Below, piece after piece: positions 26,024 to 34,017 of a stretch of 64,000 nucleotides of DNA. Source of the DNA: JACKAN01 sp964502735. GTDB lineage: Bacteria > Bdellovibrionota > Bdellovibrionia > Bdellovibrionales > UBA1609. The stretch lies in assembly GCA_964502735.1 (NCBI GenBank), contig CAZCYD010000001.1:62001-126000 (forward strand), read 5' to 3'. Within the stretch, counting starts at the first letter, position 1, and each line of letters starts with the position of its first letter. The notes beneath the pieces are model-generated. The model saw only the letters and a program-made list of their open reading frames with translations. It ran no database searches and had not been told where the DNA came from. A program made the position numbers and the translations under genes.

Positions 26024-26572
26024 TCAAAAAGAATAACGGAAAGCGACCAGATCCGTCTGCAGGCTTGACTGATCTGTATGGGTAAATACGAGTTGTGCCT
26101 GATGATATATCTGCTTAGAAACTTCCAAATTTAGTGTGCCACTATCCAATCTTAAACTTACTTTTGCATCGACAACACCCTTATAGGACATTTCCGTTCG
26201 AGCCAAAATAGCCTCTAAACGAAAAGAAACTTTGTGCCCCTCAAGAGGACTGTAATCAGACCTAACCCCCTCTGACACAGCTGTTACTTGCTTTTTAAGT
26301 CCATCATCAAAAGATTTATTAAGGAGAGACTTCAAATTGTGATTCATAATTGCTTTTGCAACGTCATCAGAAGACTCCGCAGTTTTCATCTTTGTAGGTA
26401 TATAAGTCCACTCAGCATGTTTATAGATTTTTTGACAACTGCGAATGGCATCAAAATTAAGCTCTACCGAACCTTCAACTTCTTTAGTAAAAATCGAAAA
26501 ACTCTCTGCTTTAGATGCTAAAGTGAAAAGTAGAGTTTTTAAAATAACAAAAGTAATAATTTTCTTACTCAT
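26024..26572 (-). CDS. Hypothetical secreted protein, 182 aa
   Basis: A signal peptide of about 23 residues (IITFVILKTLLFTLASKAES) is followed by a beta-rich soluble domain rich in alternating polar and hydrophobic strands toward the C-terminus (VSFRLEAIL, VSLRLDSGTLNLEV). The ATG at 26572 has an AGGGG ribosome-binding site; a GTG at 26584 would add four residues. No family is recognised. It lies downstream of purD on the same strand and converges with the response regulator gene with only five bases between them. Confidence 0.65.
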   Translation of the reverse strand: MSKKIITFVILKTLLFTLASKAESFSIFTKEVEGSVELNFDAIRSCQKIYKHAEWTYIPTKMKTAESSDDVAKAIMNHNLKSLLNKSFDDGLKKQVTAVSEGVRSDYSPLEGHKVSFRLEAILARTEMSYKGVVDAKVSLRLDSGTLNLEVSKQIYHQAQLVFTHTDQSSLQTDLVAFRYSF

Positions 26573-26767
26573 AACTCGAAACACCCCTAAAATCCCTTTG
26601 TTTTAATTTTGACTTACTAGAGATTAAATAAGCAAAAGTCGGGCCCACCAAACACGAATTAGACCCGCTACAAGTCAAAAAAAGTGTCAACAGTCTACAT
26701 CCTGTAGAAAATTTAACCTGTATCACTTTGGTACAATTGTGATTAGTCTTGTGATTGTGATTGCTAT

Positions 26768-28030
26768 TCAATGGTTTAAGAGTTTAGCCCCAATATCTTT
26801 TCGCATTTGCAATCCATTCCAATAAACTTTACTAGCCTGAGTATAGCCATTTTGAATAGCTTCCTTTAAATCAGAACCCAAACCAATGGCATTCAAAACA
26901 CGACCACCATATGTAACCCACTCTCCATCTTGACGAAATTCAGAACCCGCGTGCAAAAAATAACTTGAAGAGGTTTCAAATCCCACATCTCCCTCAATAA
27001 TGACTCCCTTTACAGGAGCTTCCGGATACCCTTGAGCTGCCAAAACAATGCAAGTGGAGCATATGGGCTTCCAGCTCATATCTACAAGTTGCCCCCTTGC
27101 TAAGCTATTAAATACATCTGACCAATCTCCTTCTAAAAGAGGAAGAAGAACCTGGGCCTCTGGATCACCAAATCTCACATTTATCTCTAATACACTTGGA
27201 CCATGGTCGCTAACCATTATTCCCACGTACAAAATTCCTCGATATAACAAGGATTCTTTTTTTAATTGAGCTACAATAGGGCTAAGAATTTGATTCTGGA
27301 TATTTTCTTCTAATGAAATATCAATTCGCAATGGGGCGACGACACCCATTCCTCCTGTATTTGGCCCTTCGTCTCTATCAAGCAATCTCTTATGATCTTG
27401 AGACAGAGGCAAAGGCTTAAAATCTTCGCCATTCGTTAATATTAAATAACTTAACTCCCACCCCTCTTGAAACTCTTCAATTAAGGCTTGATTTCCTGCC
27501 ACACCTAAACTTTTACTATCAAATAATTCTTCGGCCCTAGCTTTGAGCTCTTCGACATTCTTGCAAATAAAAACACCTTTGCCCGCAGCTAACCCATCAG
27601 CCTTAAGCACAAATGGAGGGCAAAAATCTTTTGCAGCGACCAAACAAGTCTGTGTCGAATCTACAACTTTATACCTGGAACTGGAAACACCGGCTCTCTT
27701 CAAGAACTCTTTGCAGAAAATTTTACTAGACTCAAGTTGAGCCGCCTCTTGACTCGGCCCTACGACAAAAACGTTCCTTTCACGTAAATAGTCGGATAGG
27801 CCAGCTGCAATTTCAGCCTCTGGACCTATAATCACTAGATCTATGCCATACTTTCTAACTACTGAATAAACACCAGAAAAATCAAAACTATTCACATCGT
27901 GACAAACAGCAGCTTGACGGATTCCATGACTTCCCGGCAAGGCGTGAATCTGTTCCACTTTTGGTGAGAAAGACAAAGCTTTAACCAAAGCATGCTCTCT
28001 ACCTCCTCTGCCAATGACTAATATTTTCAT
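26768..28030 (-). CDS. purD: Phosphoribosylamine-glycine ligase PurD
   Basis: The 420-residue ATP-grasp enzyme begins MKILVIGRGGREHAL, with the N-domain HALPGSHG segment, ATP-grasp FVLKADGLAAGKGVFIC, the RDEGPNTGGMG block and VLEINVRFGDPEAQVLLP near the end of the grasp domain. It catalyses the second step of purine synthesis. The upstream extension to 28066 is rejected because the Rossmann strand normally starts at residue 1-2. Some usually conserved residues differ (GRGGREH where GSGGREH is common), which does not affect the call. It appears to be a single-gene unit. Confidence 0.96.
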   Translation of the reverse strand: MKILVIGRGGREHALVKALSFSPKVEQIHALPGSHGIRQAAVCHDVNSFDFSGVYSVVRKYGIDLVIIGPEAEIAAGLSDYLRERNVFVVGPSQEAAQLESSKIFCKEFLKRAGVSSSRYKVVDSTQTCLVAAKDFCPPFVLKADGLAAGKGVFICKNVEELKARAEELFDSKSLGVAGNQALIEEFQEGWELSYLILTNGEDFKPLPLSQDHKRLLDRDEGPNTGGMGVVAPLRIDISLEENIQNQILSPIVAQLKKESLLYRGILYVGIMVSDHGPSVLEINVRFGDPEAQVLLPLLEGDWSDVFNSLARGQLVDMSWKPICSTCIVLAAQGYPEAPVKGVIIEGDVGFETSSSYFLHAGSEFRQDGEWVTYGGRVLNAIGLGSDLKEAIQNGYTQASKVYWNGLQMRKDIGAKLLNH

Positions 28031-28161
28031 AAACAAACAACTAGTCCAGCCATGATATTTGGTCAATATTTATGTCTAGCCTAAAGCGACAGAAAGTCCA
28101 TAGATTTAACTTGAGGGAATACTAGACTAGAAATAACAAATAAAAACTCTATGCTAAAATA

Positions 28162-28905
28162 ATGAGTGAATCTGGCTTTAAACTTAAAGAAAAAACCGTT
28201 GTCATATATGGTCCCATTAATGGACTAGTCCAGGCCTTAGCCAATGTACTACAAGAACATGGGGCCGATATTGCCCTACTCGCTGAGAAGGCCTCAGAAT
28301 CTCACCGATTTACTACAAGTCTAATGGAAATGCGACAAGTGCACAGCCATTATGGGCGTGCCGCAGGCATAAACTGCCTTATTAAAAATCAATCTGATGC
28401 AAAAGAAGCACTTTCAAAAGCGGCAGAATTATTTGGCAGTGTAGATGTTTTTATAGATGCGGATCTTAACCGCTCTATTGACAGTCAAAACCTCAATTCC
28501 ACTGAACTTATTACAACAGAAGCCTTAACATTTTTTAGAGGACGTGGGCGAGGGAGAAATATATTTTTAACACATGATGATGAGCTTCTTAGCTTTGTCA
28601 AAAAAACTGAAAGAGTAACCAGCAACAAAAAACTCTTAGAATTTGTAAGAAAAATAAACTCTTCATTAAGCACCCACCAAATCACTTCCAATATTATCAC
28701 TCTCCCAATTTCAGAAGAGTTTTTAATTGAATTCTACCCCAAACAAAATGTCCAGTCCTCCTTTGATGAGATAAAAAATCACTGGGCCAATGCGAAACTC
28801 CTCAACCCCGTAGACGTTGCCCAACTTGTTTCATTTATCGCAAGTGCCATGAGTACATCCTTAAATGGTCAGGTCATAAGAGCTTGCTACGGCCTCCATC
28901 GCTAA
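28162..28905 (+). CDS. Degenerate short-chain dehydrogenase/reductase-like protein
   Basis: The 247-residue protein has the overall SDR layout: N-terminal beta strand plus a glycine region (VVIYGPINGLVQALANVLQE), an acidic strand-2 region, a mid-domain VDVFIDADLN strand, and a C-terminal DVAQLVSFIASAMSTSLNGQ segment typical of SDRs. The usual TGxxxGxG is YGPINGLV, the NAG motif is DAD, and the YxxxK active site is absent: the aligned segment reads VTSNKK with the Tyr missing. It is therefore probably not a normal dehydrogenase; a binding, structural or altered-catalysis role is possible. Confidence 0.7.
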   Translation: MSESGFKLKEKTVVIYGPINGLVQALANVLQEHGADIALLAEKASESHRFTTSLMEMRQVHSHYGRAAGINCLIKNQSDAKEALSKAAELFGSVDVFIDADLNRSIDSQNLNSTELITTEALTFFRGRGRGRNIFLTHDDELLSFVKKTERVTSNKKLLEFVRKINSSLSTHQITSNIITLPISEEFLIEFYPKQNVQSSFDEIKNHWANAKLLNPVDVAQLVSFIASAMSTSLNGQVIRACYGLHR

Positions 28906-28908
28906 GCC

Positions 28909-30225
28909 CTACAAACGATTATCAACAATAAATTTTTCGGCCTGAGTGTAAGACTCAGGCTCAACGTATAACCGCTCTATTCTGCGAATCTCTTCGTACT
29001 TATGAAAAATCTCTGTAGTCTCTTCAATGGGATAGGGTTTTGCCAATCTATCATACTGATCAACAACAAATATTGGAAAGGCTTTATCTTCAGGAGATGA
29101 ACTGTGATATTTACTTAACCTCGCCATTGTGCCTGCAAGAATAGTCGTTATTCCTTCAGCCTCAAGTTGCTGTTGCATAATTCTAGGCCTTTGATCCTCA
29201 GACGTTGTATGCAGTTCGAATAGGACTTTATAAGGACGTCTTTCTGCTATTCTTTTTGCCCATGTGTTGTCCACTTTATTTAGATGCTGATATAGAGCAT
29301 AGTCATTGCAATTTATGTATTCATTAATATCTGCAGGTAAGGCAAATTCACAATCTGAACTTGTGAGATATCTGTTTAACATCTCTTCGTAAATAATGCT
29401 TTTATGATGAAAATAGACCATCAAATGCATGTGGTGGCGAGCGAGTAAAAAATCATCAAAAGCATATAATGCACGACGATTTAAAGCCAGATAAAGAGTC
29501 CCAGACACTTCGTAGAATGTTAAATTCCCAATTAACCAACTTAATTCGATTCGCCCGTAGTTAGTTCCACAAAAATAGGCATCTCGCTCGAGATAGTCCA
29601 TTCGGTCACAATCAAGCTCAGAACTCACGATCTGGCTTAAAAGCACTCGAAAATCCAAACCATTGACATTAAAAAAATCATCTGGAGAGGCCAAAGTCTT
29701 ATCGATGAGACAGGCTATATGCAAAGGGTCTATATCTGGACAAACTCTTTTCAATGTCTCAGTTAAAGCAGAGTCCGTAATAAATTTAATCGTATAATCC
29801 TCATGGTTGGCACGACGATGATTATTAAAGGCACTTCCATTCAACACAATATCAGCTCTTTTATTTTTGTAAGCATTGACTTCAAGTTGATCCAAGGAGG
29901 GCATTACCTCCTCTGTCGTATGAGACAAGGGGCCATGGCCTATATCGTGAAGTAGAGCCGCAAGCTTTAGACATTGTTTAAGGCGATCCCTAACTGCAGA
30001 ATTTGCAAAGTCAAACCTGCTAAAAACCTGATCAAAAATACGGCCAGCTAAATAGGAAACCCCAATAGAGTGAATAAGGCGATTATGAGTTGCGCCTGGA
30101 AAACTGAACTCTGAAAACCCTAGCTGCTTTATGGCCCTGAGACGCTGGAACTCGCGACTATCAATAACTCTCTTTTCTGGATCAGTAACTATAATAGAGC
30201 CGTGAATAGGATCTCTTAACTCCAC
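28909..30225 (-). CDS. HD-domain phosphohydrolase (dNTPase/SAMHD1-like family)
   Basis: The 438-residue protein has the HD metal motif set: RLIHSIGVSYLAGRIF (first His), LAALLHDIGHGPLSHTTEEV (HD pair and following His), and SSELDCDRMDYLERDAYFCG (final Asp region). This is the pattern of bacterial SAMHD1/YdhJ-like triphosphohydrolases. It probably degrades nucleotides in the cytoplasm. It lies divergent to thyA-folA, which suggests a link to dNTP balance, though the precise substrate cannot be read from sequence. Converges with the SDR-like gene with three bases between stops. Confidence 0.85.
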   Translation of the reverse strand: MELRDPIHGSIIVTDPEKRVIDSREFQRLRAIKQLGFSEFSFPGATHNRLIHSIGVSYLAGRIFDQVFSRFDFANSAVRDRLKQCLKLAALLHDIGHGPLSHTTEEVMPSLDQLEVNAYKNKRADIVLNGSAFNNHRRANHEDYTIKFITDSALTETLKRVCPDIDPLHIACLIDKTLASPDDFFNVNGLDFRVLLSQIVSSELDCDRMDYLERDAYFCGTNYGRIELSWLIGNLTFYEVSGTLYLALNRRALYAFDDFLLARHHMHLMVYFHHKSIIYEEMLNRYLTSSDCEFALPADINEYINCNDYALYQHLNKVDNTWAKRIAERRPYKVLFELHTTSEDQRPRIMQQQLEAEGITTILAGTMARLSKYHSSSPEDKAFPIFVVDQYDRLAKPYPIEETTEIFHKYEEIRRIERLYVEPESYTQAEKFIVDNRL

Positions 30226-30549
30226 AAAACGCCCTCCCCTCTGCTATTTTTTCTATAGGCCTTTCTTGGCCTTCTCTATAAGCTTTTACTGTGGGCATCA
30301 TTAACAGGTTTCATTAACTTTTATTAAAGTTTTCGCTGCAAATGGCCAATTCCACTTTTCGCCGCAAAGCCGTAAAATCCCCCGATAAGGGACTTAGACA
30401 CAGCAATCTTGCACACTATCACTAGGACATCAATAGCTTATTTTCTTTACTATCTCATCTACCAAAAGTAAATTGTCAAAAGCACCAACCTGTCTAGTGT
30501 TTAGCGCGCCTTAAATTGTTCCTGGGAAAACAGCTATCAAGGAGATAAA
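30226..30549. other. Divergent promoter region between HD hydrolase and thyA
   Basis: The 324 bases contain no supported gene. A small hairpin made of AAGGCC repeats (around 30257-30275) lies close to the HD gene start. For thyA, TTGTCA (30474-30479) followed 16 bases later by TAGTGT is a possible sigma-70 promoter, weak at -10. A clear AAGGAG ribosome-binding site precedes the thyA ATG. Confidence 0.4.
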
Positions 30550-31344
30550 ATGAAGAATTATTTGGGTCTAATGCAGCACATACTGAATCACGGAATTGAT
30601 AAAGAAGATCGAACTGGAACCGGCACTTTGAGTGTATTTAGCTACCAAATGAGATTTGATCTAGAAAAGGGATTTCCCTTAGTTACCACAAAAAAATGCC
30701 ACATTAAGTCCATTATTCACGAACTCCTCTGGTTTTTAAAAGGCGACACGAATATTGCTTATTTAAAGAAAAATGGAGTTTCAATATGGGATGAGTGGGC
30801 CGATGAAAATGGGAACCTTGGACCTATTTACGGAAAACAATGGAGATCATGGCAAAGTCCTAGTGGAGACAACATTGATCAAATTCAAAACGTAGTTAAC
30901 AGCTTAAAGAATAACCCTGATTCTCGCCGTCATTTAGTTGTAGCTTACAATCCCGGCGAGGTGGATCAAATGGCTCTTCCCCCATGCCATGCTTTTTTTC
31001 AATTTTACGTGGCCAAAAATAAGTTGTCATGTCAGCTTTATCAGCGCAGCGCAGACGTCTTTTTAGGTGTACCTTTTAATATTGCAAGCTACTCCCTACT
31101 CACACTTATGATGGCTCAAGTTTGCAATCTTCAACCAGGAGAGTTTATTCATACCCTAGGTGACGCTCATTTGTATGCCAATCATATTGACCAAGCCAAA
31201 CTACAACTGACTCGAGAGCCAAAGCCTCTACCTATTATGAAGATCAATAGTGCAGTAAAAAATATTTTTGATTTTTGCTATGAGGACTTTGAACTTCTTA
31301 ACTATGATCCCCATCCTTCAATAAAAGCTCCGGTAGCAATTTAG
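30550..31344 (+). CDS. thyA: Thymidylate synthase ThyA
   Basis: The 264-residue enzyme has the same length as E. coli ThyA. The catalytic Cys146 lies in LPPCHAFFQFYV, with the dUMP-binding blocks EDRTGTGTLSVF, QLYQRSADVFLGVPFN and THTLGDAHLYxNH-type segment (IHTLGDAHLYANHIDQ). It converts dUMP to dTMP with methylene-THF, oxidising the folate to dihydrofolate. A strong AAGGAG site precedes the ATG. It is followed 11 bases later by dihydrofolate reductase, the classical recycling partner. Confidence 0.98.
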   Translation: MKNYLGLMQHILNHGIDKEDRTGTGTLSVFSYQMRFDLEKGFPLVTTKKCHIKSIIHELLWFLKGDTNIAYLKKNGVSIWDEWADENGNLGPIYGKQWRSWQSPSGDNIDQIQNVVNSLKNNPDSRRHLVVAYNPGEVDQMALPPCHAFFQFYVAKNKLSCQLYQRSADVFLGVPFNIASYSLLTLMMAQVCNLQPGEFIHTLGDAHLYANHIDQAKLQLTREPKPLPIMKINSAVKNIFDFCYEDFELLNYDPHPSIKAPVAI

Positions 31345-31355
31345 GGAGGTGTATT

Positions 31356-31859
31356 ATGATATTGTCACACATTGTTGCCGCAGCTGAAAATGGAACTATT
31401 GGCGTTGAAGGAAGTTTGCCATGGGACATTCCTGAGGATATGAGATTTTTTAAAGATAAAACTAAAAATCATATCGTCATAATGGGCCGTAAGACTTTTG
31501 AAAGCCTGCCAGCTGCTTTGCCTCACCGACTCAACATAGTTATCTCAAGACAGCCTGACTACAAAGCAAAGGGTGCCATAGTTGTTTTTTCGCTCGATCA
31601 GGCTCTAGAAATATGCAAACAAAACATCCCCAAATATGGAGAGGAAATTTTTATTATCGGAGGTGGGGAAATTTACAAACAATCTATGAGCAAGGTCGAC
31701 AAAATTTACCTCACTCGTATTTATCAAGAATTCCATGGCGACACTAAATACCCCACTATAGACGAAAATCTATTTCAACTTATAGACAAGGTGGATCGTG
31801 ATAAACCTATTCCATTTAGTTTCTTAACTTACGAAAAGAATTCGAGCCTTGACAAATAA
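31356..31859 (+). CDS. folA: Dihydrofolate reductase FolA
   Basis: The 167-residue enzyme has the N-terminal GTIGVEGSLPWDIPEDMRFF segment (Trp and the catalytic Asp-equivalent in the LPWDIPED stretch), NADPH motif VIMGRKTFESLP and the C-terminal IIGGGEIYKQ block, all typical of FolA. It regenerates tetrahydrofolate after ThyA; the folate pool also feeds TrmFO in this genome. It is 11 bases downstream of thyA with a GGGAGG site, so the two form an operon. Confidence 0.97.
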   Translation: MILSHIVAAAENGTIGVEGSLPWDIPEDMRFFKDKTKNHIVIMGRKTFESLPAALPHRLNIVISRQPDYKAKGAIVVFSLDQALEICKQNIPKYGEEIFIIGGGEIYKQSMSKVDKIYLTRIYQEFHGDTKYPTIDENLFQLIDKVDRDKPIPFSFLTYEKNSSLDK

Positions 31860-31917
31860 AGCCTCTAAAAATTTTCTTAAGCTTTCTAAGCTTGGAACCT
31901 CACAACTTTATTTAAAG

Positions 31918-32694
31918 ATGGAGCTCTTGATAAAAATATTTTTTTCTACACTCCTTACTATTTCAGTTCCTATCTGCTCATCGGCAATAGTCAATGTGGA
32001 AACTTTGCGAATGCAATCTCCAAATCGAGACCTTTTATTTTTTGCTCAGGCTTCAGCAGATAAAAGAACAGGCAACTCATTTAGAGATCATTATCTACTA
32101 TCAGGGAATTTAAGATGGAATCAAGAACAGGTCGAACATCTAAGTCTATTTCGATACAGATTTGAAAAGAGCCAAGGTATTAAGACTGGAGACCAAACAC
32201 TTGTACACTACCGCTGGTCTTATAAAATCAGCAATAAGCGCAGTTTTGAAATTTTCAGCCAATGGGAGCAAGACTATTTTAGAAGACTTGTATTTCGAGG
32301 TCTGATTGGCCTGGGAGAACGATACATATTAATTGATCGAGAACGACTAAAAACTAATATTGGCCTAGGGTCTCTCTATTCAAGGGAGGACTACAAATAT
32401 CAGACTTCTTTAGTTATTGTTGATGAACGAGAACAAATGTTTAGATTGAACTCCTATGTCTCTTTAATGTGGAACTTTTGGAAAAATATTAAACTGGAGT
32501 CTGTTCTTTATTTTCAACCCAGTTTTAATGGGATCAGAGATTTTCGTCTTCTTTGGCAAAATCAAATTGAATTTCCTGTTAACAGCTCATTGTCGTGGCT
32601 AATCACCTACCAAAGGTTCCAAGATAATGATCCCCCTCTAACCGTTCTAAAAACTGATGAAGATTATGGCACTGCAATAAGGATTAATTTCTAA
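31918..32694 (+). CDS. DUF481-like outer-membrane beta-barrel protein
   Basis: The 258-residue protein has a signal peptide (LLIKIFFSTLLTISVPICSS) followed by alternating amphipathic strands rich in Tyr, Phe, Trp and Arg (LFRYRFEKSQ, HYRWSYKISNKRSFEIFSQW) and a terminal Phe residue (IRINF), the features of a small outer-membrane barrel, most like the DUF481 group. The ATG at 31918 is preferred over a TTG at 31849 inside folA because it starts the signal peptide. It lies 58 bases after folA and may be read through from it. Function unknown. Confidence 0.72.
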   Translation: MELLIKIFFSTLLTISVPICSSAIVNVETLRMQSPNRDLLFFAQASADKRTGNSFRDHYLLSGNLRWNQEQVEHLSLFRYRFEKSQGIKTGDQTLVHYRWSYKISNKRSFEIFSQWEQDYFRRLVFRGLIGLGERYILIDRERLKTNIGLGSLYSREDYKYQTSLVIVDEREQMFRLNSYVSLMWNFWKNIKLESVLYFQPSFNGIRDFRLLWQNQIEFPVNSSLSWLITYQRFQDNDPPLTVLKTDEDYGTAIRINF

Positions 32695-32881
32695 TCTAGA
32701 AAATCCTTGTCTGGTCATTTTATGAAAAATAATACCCACAACCTCAAACCTCAGAAATATGCGTTGCTCATTTTATAAATCTCTATTTTGGTATCAGTAA
32801 TTTTTGACTCAATTTGAGATGCTTGTGAGTCGAAAGACTTAGGACGGATGTCTAGTTTTCTTGATTTGAGACATTTTTGTT

Positions 32882-32908
32882 TAAAGAGTCAAATTGAGAC
32901 ACCGATGA
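32882..32908 (+). promoter_or_regulatory. Sigma-28 (FliA-type) promoter of flagellin 1
   Basis: TAAAGAGT at -35, an 11-base spacer, and ACCGATGA at -10 match the flagellar sigma-28 consensus TAAAGTTT-N11-GCCGATAA at six of eight positions in the -10 and at the full TAAAG core in the -35, with ideal spacing. The start site would be near 32915, giving a leader of about 85 bases to the ATG at 33000. Confidence 0.75.
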
Positions 32909-32932
32909 GCTTTGTGAAGGAAGACGAAACCC

Positions 32933-32951
32933 TTGGAGCAAAACGCTCCAA
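32933..32951 (+). promoter_or_regulatory. 5'-UTR hairpin of flagellin 1
   Basis: TTGGAGC and GCTCCAA form a perfect seven-base stem with a five-base loop, about 20 bases after the predicted sigma-28 start site. It may stabilise the flagellin mRNA or regulate translation. Confidence 0.5.
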
Positions 32952-32999
32952 CAGGAATTCAAGGATGAATACCTGACAATCTTCAAGGAGGAGGATCAA

Positions 33000-33845
33000 A
33001 TGGGTTTACGAATAAATACCAACACAGCTTCATTGAATGCTCAGAGGAATCTGATGGGTTCAAAGCTGGGCCTCGACAAAAGCTTAGAGCGTTTGTCATC
33101 GGGCTACAGAATTAATCGGGCTGGCGACGATGCCGCCGGACTCGCAATATCCGAAAACCTTAAGGCACAAATTCGTGGCTTGAAACAATCTTCAAGAAAT
33201 GCACAGGATGGCGTTTCTTTAGTTCAAGTGGCTGAAGGTGCCTTAAATGAGATCAGTTCCATACTCATCAGACTGAGAGAGTTATCTGTGCAAGCCGCAT
33301 CAGACACTATCGGTCCAGTGGAACGACAATTCCTAAACGTCGAATACGATCAACTTGTTTCTGAAATTGATCGTATTGCTGATGGAACGGAATTTAATGG
33401 CACACAACTGTTGAGTGGAACGGGTTCGATTCTCGACTTTCAAGTCGGCACTCGAAACGATCCCAATATTGACAGAATTAGTTTCGATGCCTCAAAAGCT
33501 GATGCCAACGCAGCAGCTTTGGGAGTCAACTTGACAAGTGTGGCAGACAAGGCTTCAGCACAAAATAGCTTGAGCGCAATTGACTCTGCCATTGTTAGTG
33601 TTTCGGCAATGCGGGCGGACTTTGGAGCCATACAAAACCGCTTGCAATCGACCATTTCTAATCTAGCTGTTTCTATGGAGAATATGTCGGCAGCGAATTC
33701 GCGAATTAGAGATGTAGACGTGGCAGAAGAAACTGCTGAACTCACACGAAATAATATTTTGCTTAACGCAGGATCAAGCGTGTTAGCTCAAGCCAACCAA
33801 ACAAGTAACGTAGCACTGGGTCTCTTGAACAAGACTTTCACTTAA
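33000..33845 (+). CDS. Flagellin (copy 1)
   Basis: The 281-residue flagellin has the N-terminal D0/D1 segment (INTNTASLNAQRNLMGSKLG; LSSGYRINRAGDDAAGLAIS) and the C-terminal AANSRIRDVDVAEETAELTR block with the terminal coiled coil. The variable surface domain is very short, as in other flagellins of about 280 residues. It polymerises into the filament after export. A sigma-28-type promoter and AAGGAGGAGG site precede it; a hairpin terminator follows. It is a paralogue of the gene at 38424. Confidence 0.97.
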   Translation: MGLRINTNTASLNAQRNLMGSKLGLDKSLERLSSGYRINRAGDDAAGLAISENLKAQIRGLKQSSRNAQDGVSLVQVAEGALNEISSILIRLRELSVQAASDTIGPVERQFLNVEYDQLVSEIDRIADGTEFNGTQLLSGTGSILDFQVGTRNDPNIDRISFDASKADANAAALGVNLTSVADKASAQNSLSAIDSAIVSVSAMRADFGAIQNRLQSTISNLAVSMENMSAANSRIRDVDVAEETAELTRNNILLNAGSSVLAQANQTSNVALGLLNKTFT

Positions 33846-33923
33846 TTCTTGGCCAAGGCCTTTAGCTCATGACCCCAAAGCAGACTCTGCTTAGGACTGA
33901 ATGTGTAACTGTTTCCTGCGCTA

Positions 33924-33954
33924 AGAGAGGGCTCTTTAAATAGAGCCCCTCTTT
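33924..33954 (+). terminator. Hairpin terminator downstream of flagellin 1
   Basis: GGGCTCT (33929-33935) pairs with AGAGCCC (33942-33948) around a six-base loop, and the stem extends outward past a bulged C. A short T-rich stretch follows. It ends 78-109 bases after the flagellin stop and is the likely end of that single-gene transcript. Confidence 0.7.
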
Positions 33955-34017
33955 AATAAGGAACAGTTGTTGAGAAAAAAAGTTCTATATTAACTTTTAT
34001 GAACCTTTATGACTGGA

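Larger units (their letters stand above)
32695..32999. other. Intergenic leader region of flagellin 1
   Basis: The 305 bases contain no supported gene longer than a few codons. It holds the sigma-28-type promoter (32882-32908), a seven-base-stem hairpin (TTGGAGC/GCTCCAA, 32933-32951), a three-codon mini-ORF (32965-32976) and a strong AAGGAGGAGG ribosome-binding site. Upstream of the promoter nothing clear is seen. Confidence 0.6.

Noticed and set aside
26565..26771. 68-codon minus-strand ORF between purD and the 26024 gene
   Set aside because: It needs a TTG start overlapping the purD stop, has no ribosome-binding site, overlaps the next gene and has repetitive Asn/His composition from GATT-rich DNA.
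30351..30434. 27-codon plus-strand ORF in the HD-thyA gap
   Set aside because: No ribosome-binding site and no recognisable features; likely chance.
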